From positions 1-6,326 of the forward strand of contig CAZHPA010000062.1 of NCBI GenBank assembly GCA_964533945.1: 6,326 nucleotides of DNA, given 5' to 3'. Numbering within the stretch: the first letter of the stretch is position 1; every line of letters begins with the position of its first letter. The position numbers were made by a program, and so were the translations under genes. Below the pieces are notes generated by a model. That model made no database searches, had not been told where the DNA came from, and saw only the letters and a list, made by a program, of their open reading frames with translations. Source of the stretch: CAZHPA01 sp964533945. GTDB lineage: Bacteria > Bacillota > Clostridia > Lachnospirales > WRBF01. Shown here one piece after another: positions 1-4,911 of the stretch.

Positions 1-8
1 CTCTTTTT

Positions 9-1424
9 TTACCCTTTGTATGGTAGCGGAAAACGCCCATTACACGGAACAAAATTGTTAGTAACAATAGCAATTAACCGTTCACGTGGAGAATCTATAA
101 TTCTGCAGCCTATAACACCAACAGCATTGCAACCAAAACCCATGCACATAGTAAGTGCTTGCTTTCCGCAAGCGTTGCATTTTTTATAAATTTTATCTAA
201 ATTAAATGCAACACGTGGCAAATATCCAACGTCTTCAAGCAGCGTAAAAAGCGGAAAAAATATTGCCATAGGTGGCAGCATAACAGAAACAACCCATGCC
301 AAAACTCTATATACTCCTAGCACAAGCATTTCATAAATAAATTTCGGCGCTCCTACATCTATGAAAAAATTAAGAATATATTCTTCAATTTTAAAAAGAA
401 ACTTGCTTATTAATTGAGATGGGTAATTTGCTCCCGAAATTGTAATCCAAAAAATTACAAGCAGCGTTAAAAACATAAGCGGAAAGCCTATGCTTTTGCT
501 TGTAATTATGCTGTCAATCTTTCTATCATTAAAGTTATAAAACTTATTGTTATACGTTATTACGTCGCTGCATATTAATTCGGCAGTTGTTATTAATCCG
601 GAAACAATATCATCTTTTAGTTTTTGCTCGCTTATGCTATTTTCTATTAAGGTGTTTTTAAATTGAGATATAGTGTTTGAAATTTGTTCATTGTGGGTTA
701 TGTCAATGTTAAAATGTTTATTTATAGAATTTAAAAAGATTTCGTTTGATTCCAAAATTTTAATAGAAAGCCAACGTAAATTTAAATTGCTAATATTTTG
801 TTTTGCTAATATAGGTTCAAGCGCATTAACTGCGCTTTCGATATAGTCGGGGTATTTAACTTTTAGTTTAAATTGTTTGTTAACCTTTTTGGGTGTTTTA
901 AAAATATTGCTAACAGTTTGCATAAACTTATCTAAGCCATCTTTGCTTCTTGCCGAAGTTCCAACTACAGGTACGCCAAGTTTTTCAGATAGTAACACTA
1001 AATCTATATTTATTTTTTTCTTTTTTGCTTCATCCATTAAATTAACACAAACAACAACATTGCTTGTTATTTCAATAATTTGAAGCACTAAATTTAAGTT
1101 TCGTTCAAGGCAAGTTGCATCACAAACAACTACAACTGCATTAGGTTTTTCAAAGCAAATAAAATCTCTTGCAACTTCTTCTTCTACCGAGTGTGCCATT
1201 AGCGAATAGCAGCCCGGCAAATCTACCAAAACATATCCTTCATCTTTATATTGGCAATATCCTTGCGCATTTGCTACAGTTTTTCCCGGCCAATTTCCTG
1301 TATGCTGCTTTAACCCTGTAAGTTCGTTAAAGACAGTACTTTTACCTACATTTGGGTTGCCTGCAAGCGCAACTACCTTGTCTGTTTCATTTCTCTTTTT
1401 AATTATAAGTTGGAAGTTTGCCAT
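9..1424 (-). CDS. feoB: Ferrous iron transport protein B, N-terminal two thirds, interrupted by an early stop
   Basis: GTPase-coupled membrane protein that imports Fe(II) across the cytoplasmic membrane. Visible in the 471 residues: the G1 loop GNPNVGKST (22-30), the G3 motif DLPG (68-71), the G4-type motif NLMDE (128-132) and G5-like TSARS (156-160). A helical spacer follows, then the membrane part from about residue 311: one segment near 312-330, another near 367-395, then the core LEDVGYLPR (396-404) and GFGCNAVGV (429-437), and finally NNFVPCNGRFP (456-466). Family members continue for at least another 100 residues of membrane helices after that motif. Here the frame reads five unrelated residues and stops at TAA (9-11). 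The ATG at 1424 is chosen because GGGAGG sits 7 bases upstream. The gene lies 24 bases after feoA, in one operon. Identity is secure. Whether the stop reflects a frameshift, an insertion or a sequence artefact cannot be told from 8 remaining bases. Confidence 0.93.
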   Translation of the reverse strand: MANFQLIIKKRNETDKVVALAGNPNVGKSTVFNELTGLKQHTGNWPGKTVANAQGYCQYKDEGYVLVDLPGCYSLMAHSVEEEVARDFICFEKPNAVVVVCDATCLERNLNLVLQIIEITSNVVVCVNLMDEAKKKKINIDLVLLSEKLGVPVVGTSARSKDGLDKFMQTVSNIFKTPKKVNKQFKLKVKYPDYIESAVNALEPILAKQNISNLNLRWLSIKILESNEIFLNSINKHFNIDITHNEQISNTISQFKNTLIENSISEQKLKDDIVSGLITTAELICSDVITYNNKFYNFNDRKIDSIITSKSIGFPLMFLTLLVIFWITISGANYPSQLISKFLFKIEEYILNFFIDVGAPKFIYEMLVLGVYRVLAWVVSVMLPPMAIFFPLFTLLEDVGYLPRVAFNLDKIYKKCNACGKQALTMCMGFGCNAVGVIGCRIIDSPRERLIAIVTNNFVPCNGRFPLPYKG

Positions 1425-1431
1425 AAATTAA

Positions 1432-1437
1432 CCTCCC
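1432..1437 (-). promoter_or_regulatory. Ribosome binding site of feoB
   Basis: The minus strand reads GGGAGG, 7 bases before the ATG at 1424. This strong Shine-Dalgarno match fixes the feoB start and lies in the short feoA-feoB gap. Confidence 0.8.
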
Positions 1438-1448
1438 AAACCGCAAAA

Positions 1449-1679
1449 CTACAATTGTATAATAACACGTGACGAATCTTCTATTCTTAGCGCAATTACT
1501 GCACCACGGATTAAATAAGCAATAGGGTCGCCTAATGGGCTTTTTTGCACGCATTCAATATGTGTGCCTTCAATTATTCCAATATCTTGTAATCTTCGGC
1601 GTATGCTTCCTGATGCCGTTAATTCTTTAACGACTGCGCAATGGCCTTGTTTTAATTCTGACAGACAATTTAATGACAT
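1449..1679 (-). CDS. feoA: Ferrous iron transport protein A (FeoA, SH3-like)
   Basis: Small cytosolic protein of the FeoA family, an SH3-like beta-barrel thought to act on or regulate FeoB during Fe(II) uptake. The 76 residues show the expected pattern: an opening LSELKQGHCAVVKEL, then the conserved RRRLQDIGIIEGTHIE segment (family signature: R-L-x-D-x-G-h-x-x-G), then SPLGDPIAYLIRG and the closing ALRIEDSSRVII strand. This length is normal for the family. An in-frame TTG at 1718 would add 13 residues (MFLRLILFGARKT) that do not resemble FeoA and would start inside the leader palindrome, so the ATG at 1679 is preferred. A GGAG lies 11 bases upstream of it, a rather long spacing. feoB follows 24 bases downstream. 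The leader carries a perfect inverted repeat that may be the control site. Confidence 0.93.
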   Translation of the reverse strand: MSLNCLSELKQGHCAVVKELTASGSIRRRLQDIGIIEGTHIECVQKSPLGDPIAYLIRGAVIALRIEDSSRVIIQL

Positions 1680-1702
1680 AGTTTTTCTCGCTCCAAATAA
1701 AA

Positions 1703-1735
1703 TTAGTCTAAGGAACAACTGTTTCCTTAGACTAA
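1703..1735 (-). promoter_or_regulatory. 13-bp perfect inverted repeat in the feoA leader (operator or attenuator candidate)
   Basis: The arms TTAGTCTAAGGAA (1703-1715) and TTCCTTAGACTAA (1723-1735) pair perfectly around a 7-base loop, ending 23 bases before the feoA ATG. On the minus strand the hairpin is followed at once by TTTTATTT, as in an intrinsic terminator, so it could attenuate feoAB transcription. The TTAG...CTAA symmetry also resembles operators of DtxR-type metal regulators. Which role applies is inference. I saw no convincing sigma-A promoter between it and 1820. Confidence 0.55.
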
Positions 1736-1821
1736 CGTATGCAATCAGGTATTAATTGGTTACTTTTGTTTTGATTAGGCATATTTCCTGTTTTTAGCTT
1801 TTAACTATTTTTAACCTCTAA

Positions 1822-1875
1822 TTGCCAAGAATTCTCCCACCTCTTATTTTAGAAGGGTGGGTGATGAATTGGCAA
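1822..1875 (+). repeat. Long imperfect hairpin, IS200/IS605-type end candidate
   Basis: The inner stem CCCACC (1836-1841) pairs with GGTGGG (1856-1861). The outer stem TTGCCAA (1822-1828) pairs with TTGGCAA (1869-1875), with TTC (1832-1834) and GAA (1866-1868) between them. The flanking pattern, AAGAATTCTCCCACCTCT then GGGTGGGTGATG, resembles the hairpin at 2097-2120. It may therefore be the other end of the plus-strand element or a relic of a separate copy. It also marks where mobile DNA begins upstream of feoA. A bidirectional terminator is possible, but there is no clear T-run. Confidence 0.5.
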
Positions 1876-1964
1876 GGTCTTCACATAGGATTGTGCTATA
1901 TGATATGATAAGTAAATCATAGCACTGCACTTAGTAATTAAGCTCTTCTTGGGTAAAAAGGGTG

Positions 1965-2127
1965 TCTTTTGGTAGTATATGCCACTGAAGAAACTACCGT
2001 TGTCTGGGGCGTAAGTCCAAATTTTAGGTATAAAACCGTAGGGCACACGGGGTTAGCAAATTTTGCCTTAGTTCATAAGAACTATCGAGTAAGAAGCTCC
2101 CGCCTCTTTAGGCGGGTGAGTATGTCA
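1965..2127 (+). ncRNA. Candidate omega-RNA-like / right-end RNA on the plus strand
   Basis: Four stem-loops follow one another. GGTAGT (1971-1976) pairs with ACTACC (1993-1998); CCGT (2036-2039) with ACGG (2047-2050); TAGTTC (2069-2074) with GAACTA (2079-2084) around ATAA; and CCCGCCT (2099-2105) with AGGCGGG (2110-2116). The last two, with the linker TCGAGTAAGAAG, have the layout seen at the 3' end of omega RNAs, the guide RNAs of TnpB. The RNA would end near TGTCA (2123-2127), with any guide drawn from what follows. Since the partner tnpB is absent, it may be inactive or serve a TnpB elsewhere. No promoter was identified, and the 5' end is a guess. Confidence 0.4.
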
Positions 2128-2139
2128 CACTTACTGACA
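2123..2139. repeat. TGTCA-N7-TGACA inverted repeat at the junction of two element ends
   Basis: TGTCA (2123-2127) and TGACA (2135-2139) are perfect inverted copies around CACTTAC. Each copy lies 6 bases or fewer beyond a terminal hairpin, one pointing right (2098-2116) and one pointing left (2142-2163). The site therefore looks like the meeting point of two IS605-type right ends that share the same terminal bases. Confidence 0.6.
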
Positions 2140-2200
2140 CTCCCTAGCCCTAAAGGGCAGGGGTTCTTTGGATTATATCAACCCAAATGTCATAGGTTAC
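2135..2200 (-). ncRNA. Right end of the tnpB element and likely 3' part of its omega RNA
   Basis: Downstream of the tnpB stop, the minus strand forms TTGGGTT / AATCCAA around GATAT (2186-2168, one G-T pair). It then reads AGAACCCCTGCCC-TTTA-GGGCTAGGGAGTGTCA. In the second hairpin, GCCC pairs with GGGC around a TTTA loop, and a mismatched outer CCCC pairs with GGGA/GGGG-type bases (2142-2163). Stem-loop, GAA, GC-rich hairpin, then GTCA is the standard order at TnpB right ends, where omega RNA overlaps the end of tnpB and continues into the flank. The 5' end would lie inside tnpB and is not marked here. Confidence 0.5.
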
Positions 2201-3027
2201 GCCGTATAGCGTATACCTACGGGCGGTGTCATGACGCCTACTACAGGGACGTATCCCTTATACATGTATTTGTTTCTTATGTTTATGGCTCCTACGCCAT
2301 CTCTATGGTACACAAACCCACACTTAGAGCATTTATATTGCCTATTGCTTGGTTTATGCCTATGCAAACAAGACGGGCAAGTTTGGCTGCTGTAGCTTTC
2401 ATTAATTAAATGTGTATCTATACCGTACTTTGCACATTTATATTCAAGCATAGCTCTTACTTTACCTGTTAACATTTGATGTATTTTTTGATTTGCATGT
2501 CTTCCATAGTCAACGTTTTGTCTAATATTTTTCACATCGCCAATAGCTACCGTCTTTACATTTAACTTATTTAATGCATAGACTAGTTTAGTAGTTTGCT
2601 TGTGAACAATATCTTTAATTTGATTATCAAGTCTTTTCAAGATTTGTTTCTTTTTTTGATTAATTTGCTTATATTTACATGAGTTTTTCTTATGTTTACT
2701 TAATTTCTTTTGAAAATATGCTTTAACTTTATTCTGATAATGTCTTTTACTTATTAATTTGCGTCCATTTAAAATTAAAGTTTTATCGCCAATGTTTGCA
2801 ACTGCTAAATGAATTTCTCCTAAATCAATACCTGCAACTTCTGTATTATTATTTTCAGATGTTTGAACACTATATGTAGCATTAACTATATAACCATTAT
2901 CATATGAAATTCTAACAAATACAGGAAGCTCAAACTTCCAATCTATTATTAAAGGAGGATTATTTTTACCATTTGAAAGTATTAATTTGCCATCTTTAAG
3001 CCTAAATATGGCAACGCAAAAAACCAC
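2197..3027 (-). pseudogene. tnpB: TnpB (IS605 OrfB), C-terminal RuvC and zinc-ribbon portion
   Basis: C-terminal 276 residues of an IS605 OrfB / TnpB RNA-guided nuclease, separated from its N-terminal part by a frameshift. It begins at a GTG (3027) with no good ribosome site, so it is unlikely to start translation alone. RuvC-I is GIDLGEIH with Asp68. A lysine-rich helical region (about 94-145) follows. RuvC-II reads VAIGDVKNI, with Gly163 where many TnpBs have Glu. A zinc ribbon CPSC...CSKC (Cys217, 220, 233, 236) precedes HRDGVGAINI with Asp243 (RuvC-III). The C-terminus VMTPPVGIRY is typical of this subfamily. Joined to the upstream frame by a -1 shift, the protein would be about 370 residues, which is normal for TnpB. 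Glu195 or Glu210 might replace the missing Glu; this is inference. Confidence 0.88.
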
Positions 3028-3308
3028 TTTCTTTTTCGTGGCATTCTAGCTGTTTTATTAACTTTTTTAAATTCGCGCCATGAAGCAAGGTTGTCATAGA
3101 ATATTTCAACTATTCCTTGCCTTGTTTGGGAATGTAAGGTTTTACTGTTTATTAGTCTTTGCATTGTATACTTTGATAGCCAAATATTTTTCTTTCTTAA
3201 AATGCGCTTATAATATACTAAGGTTTGACTATATACAATACCTGCTTCATGGGCTAAAAAGTCTAATTGATTTGTTTTAGGTATTTTAATTTGCCTAGTT
3301 ATGTACAT
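2982..3308 (-). pseudogene. tnpB: TnpB (IS605 OrfB), N-terminal portion
   Basis: N-terminal 108 residues of the same TnpB: it opens MYITRQIKIPKTNQLDFL and has YSQTLVYYKRILRKKN, where the helical N-terminal domain binds RNA and DNA in the family. It ends at RMPRKRKWFF. Family proteins then continue toward a 'F-x-L-x-DGKL' stretch, which here is found in the other frame (FRLKDGKLIL). The in-frame tail ALPYLGLKMAN to the stop at 2982 is therefore off-frame. The start at 3308 is preferred over the ATG at 3335 because AAAGGAGG lies 6 bases upstream of it; the longer start would place that site inside the gene. The two halves overlap by 46 bases, and the run of six A (plus strand 3018-3023) in the overlap is the likely slip point. 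A truncated 108-residue product is probably non-functional unless frameshifting occurs. Confidence 0.85.
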
Positions 3309-3314
3309 TGTAAT

Positions 3315-3322
3315 CCTCCTTT
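3315..3322 (-). promoter_or_regulatory. Ribosome binding site of tnpB
   Basis: The minus strand reads AAAGGAGG, 6 bases before the ATG at 3308. It is a near-perfect Shine-Dalgarno sequence and decides that start over the upstream ATG at 3335. Confidence 0.8.
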
Positions 3323-3332
3323 CTTTAAGTTT

Positions 3333-3352
3333 CAATCTTAAATGTTAGATTG
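3333..3352 (-). repeat. Small hairpin in the tnpB leader
   Basis: CAATCT (3333-3338) and AGATTG (3347-3352) pair perfectly around an 8-base loop, between the predicted promoter and the ribosome site of tnpB. It could modulate translation or be incidental; nothing shows which. Confidence 0.35.
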
Positions 3353-3359
3353 TAGCTTA

Positions 3360-3388
3360 ATTTTATTACTAAATTTGACAAAAATCAA
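3360..3388 (-). promoter_or_regulatory. Predicted sigma-A-type promoter of tnpB
   Basis: On the minus strand TTGATT (3388-3383) and TAAAAT (3365-3360) are separated by exactly 17 bases, close to the TTGACA / TATAAT consensus. The site lies about 50 bases upstream of the tnpB start and inside the element, as expected if the element carries its own promoter. In A+T-rich DNA such matches also arise by chance. Confidence 0.45.
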
Positions 3389-3447
3389 GACAGAATTAGA
3401 AGTTCCAAAACTTTATTTTTTCGCAGACGGAATTGTTTGGCTTATAT

Positions 3448-3468
3448 CCCCACGGCTAAAGCCGGGGG
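3448..3468 (-). repeat. Left-end hairpin of the tnpB element
   Basis: CGGC (3453-3456) pairs with GCCG (3461-3464) around TAAA, extended by CCCC (3448-3451) with GGGG (3465-3468) and one bulged A (3452). It lies upstream of tnpB where the IS200/IS605 left end is expected. Read on the minus strand its TTTA loop matches the right-end hairpin at 2142-2163. Confidence 0.6.
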
Positions 3469-3580
3469 TATTACGCCATGGTTGATAATTACTAAACACT
3501 TAAATAATGTTTGCTTTCTAATCAATATTCATTCTTTAGAAAGAAGGCAAAGACATTTCTTTATAAAAGAAGCAAAGAAA

Positions 3581-3607
3581 CGTGGGGGTTGCGATTCCCC
3601 CCCCACG
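3581..3607 (-). terminator. Probable terminator after hisS
   Basis: On the minus strand CGTGGGGG (3607-3600) pairs with CCCCCACG (3588-3581), an 8-bp GC-rich stem with an 11-base loop. It is followed at once by TTTCTTTGCTTCTTTT. It begins about 50 bases after the hisS stop, a fitting position for an intrinsic terminator, although the T-tract is interrupted. The region from here to the element's left hairpin (3481-3580) holds only purine-rich imperfect direct repeats and no gene. Confidence 0.6.
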
Positions 3608-3657
3608 CCCCTTAAACGCTTTTTTGATTCTTCTTCTTTTTCCGTATCCCTTGGTTT

Positions 3658-4911
3658 TTAGTTTTTAATTATATTCTTAATAACTAAAGCATCGAACTCA
3701 GCTTCAATTGCTTCCCCTGTTTCCATATTTTTAAGCTTACATTTTCCATTAGCAACTTCATCATCACCAATAATAACAGAAAATTTTGCTCCAATTTTAT
3801 TAGCATATTTTAACTGAGCTTTAACGCTTCTGTTTAAAGTTTCACTTTCAGCACGAACACCGTTTTTTCTAAGCAAATATGCAAGTTTTTGTGAATATAA
3901 ATAGCCTTTTTCCCCAATATATCCAATAAAAATATGTTTTAGTGGTATATCTTCAAAGAAGCTAGGTTGTTGGTTTAAAAGCGTTAAAAGTACACGTTCA
4001 AGCCCCATTCCAAAGCCAACAGCTCCTGTTGGTTGCCCTTCGTAGCTTTCAATTAGCGTATCATATCGTCCGCCGCCGCATATTGTGCTTTGAGAACCTA
4101 AGTCGTCGCATATAAACTCAAAAACCGTGCGCGTATAGTAATCTAATCCTCTTACAATTTTTGGGTTAACTTTAAAAGGAATACCCATTTCTGTTAAAAT
4201 CACTTGCAATTTCTCAAAATGAGCCAAACATTCATCGCCTAAACATTCCAAAATAGAAGGCGCTTGCTCAACTATACTTTTGCAAGTGTCAACTTTGCAA
4301 TCAAGCACGCGCAAAGGATTAGTTGCAGAACGTTCTTTGCACTGAGGGCATAGCTTTTTAGCATTTTCCGCTAAAAACTGCTTTATTTTAGCGTTATATT
4401 TTTTACGACATTCTGTTCCACCAAGACTGTTTAAATACAGCGTTGTATTTTTTATATTAAGGCGGCTTAAAAGTTCATATGCCAAAGAAATAACTTCGGC
4501 ATCAGAAGATGGGTCGTATGAGCCGAAAAATTCAGCACCAAATTGGTGAAATTGTCGCATTCTTCCTGCTTCCGGCTTTTCGTATCTAAAAAGAGAAGAA
4601 ATATAATATAGCTTTGTTGGTTGTGGATTTGAATATAATTTGTTGTCTAAATATGCCCTAACTGCTCCCGGCGTTCCTTCTGGGCGCAACGTTATACTTC
4701 TATTGCCTTTGTCTAAAAACGTGTACATTTCTTTTTGCACAATATCCGTTGTTTCCCCTGTGCCTTTTATAAAAAGCTCTGTATATTCAAAAATAGGGGT
4801 ACGCACTTCCGAAATCGAAAAGTCGTTGCATAGCTGTCTAATTACGCCTTCTAGCTTCTGCCATGCTAAAGCTTCGTTGCCTAAAATATCTTTTGTACCT
4901 CTTGGTGTCAC
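3658..4911 (-). CDS. hisS: Histidyl-tRNA synthetase
   Basis: Class II aminoacyl-tRNA synthetase that charges tRNA-His with histidine in the cytoplasm. The 417 residues are full length and show all landmarks. The start TPRGTKDIL and motif 1 region lie near 2-60. RPEGT is at 76-80. Motif 2, FRYEKPEAGRMRQFHQFGAE, covers 108-127. The insertion domain carries CPQC and two later Cys (188, 191, 205, 210), the usual pattern. The histidine-binding motifs follow: GLDYYTRTVFEF (255-266) and GGGRYD (279-284). Motif 3 is GFGMGLERVLL (299-309), and an anticodon-binding domain runs from about 325 to the end. The start is GTG at 4911: an in-frame TAG lies six codons upstream, and AAGGAAAG sits 6 bases before the GTG. 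The start overlaps the hemZ stop as GTGA, so the two are probably co-translated. No broken or missing motif is seen. Confidence 0.97.
   Translation of the reverse strand: MTPRGTKDILGNEALAWQKLEGVIRQLCNDFSISEVRTPIFEYTELFIKGTGETTDIVQKEMYTFLDKGNRSITLRPEGTPGAVRAYLDNKLYSNPQPTKLYYISSLFRYEKPEAGRMRQFHQFGAEFFGSYDPSSDAEVISLAYELLSRLNIKNTTLYLNSLGGTECRKKYNAKIKQFLAENAKKLCPQCKERSATNPLRVLDCKVDTCKSIVEQAPSILECLGDECLAHFEKLQVILTEMGIPFKVNPKIVRGLDYYTRTVFEFICDDLGSQSTICGGGRYDTLIESYEGQPTGAVGFGMGLERVLLTLLNQQPSFFEDIPLKHIFIGYIGEKGYLYSQKLAYLLRKNGVRAESETLNRSVKAQLKYANKIGAKFSVIIGDDEVANGKCKLKNMETGEAIEAEFDALVIKNIIKN

Larger units (their letters stand above)
1822..2127 (+). mobile_element. Remnant or non-autonomous IS200/IS605-type element without a protein gene
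   Basis: About 300 bases with no believable coding sequence. A long hairpin lies at the left (1822-1875) and a run of stem-loops at the right ends in an IS605-type terminal hairpin (2098-2116) followed by TGTCA (2123-2127). The reading direction is inferred from the order 'stem-loop, GAAGCTCCC..., loop, ...GGGTGAG, GTCA'. The minus-strand tnpB element shows the same order after its stop codon. No tnpA or tnpB fragment is recognisable on the plus strand before the structured part. Both limits are approximate. The left limit is the less certain, and the left hairpin could belong to something else. Confidence 0.4.
2135..3480 (-). mobile_element. tnpB-only IS200/IS605-family element
   Basis: A roughly 1.35-kb unit consisting of a left-end hairpin (3448-3468), a promoter and leader, a frameshifted tnpB, and a right-end hairpin (2142-2163). 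Both hairpins, read on the minus strand, have TTTA loops and C-rich left arms, as expected for subterminal palindromes recognised by a Y1 HUH transposase. No tnpA is present, so movement would need TnpA from elsewhere. IS200/IS605 elements make no target duplication, so exact borders cannot be read from repeats. The right border is placed at the TGTCA motif. The left border beyond the hairpin is approximate. The element sits between hisS and feoAB. Confidence 0.65.

Noticed and set aside
9..60. Group II intron insertion as the cause of the feoB stop
   Set aside because: The sequence after the last FeoB-like codon does not begin with the GTGYG typical of group II introns, and too little remains to test anything else.
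1849..2046. 65-residue open frame on the minus strand
   Set aside because: It lies opposite the structured plus-strand segment and overlaps the long hairpin; its start has no ribosome site and the protein shows no family features.
2097..2163. CRISPR-like array suggested by repeated short hairpins
   Set aside because: There are only two hairpins in opposite orientation with different stems, and no regularly spaced identical repeats.
1969..2409. 146-residue open frame on the plus strand starting at TTG
   Set aside because: It runs across the plus-strand stem-loops, both terminal hairpins and into the antisense of the tnpB C-terminus; there is no ribosome site and no recognisable domain.
3018..3023. 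Classical -1 programmed frameshift heptamer in tnpB
   Set aside because: In the zero frame the site is G-TTT-TTT, so the P-site tRNA would re-pair with GTT, a poor fit to the X-XXY-YYZ pattern; a base loss or slippage in the homopolymer is simpler.
3437..3661. 74-residue open frame on the plus strand
   Set aside because: It reads through the left-end hairpin and the hisS terminator; the composition is that of translated intergenic DNA.
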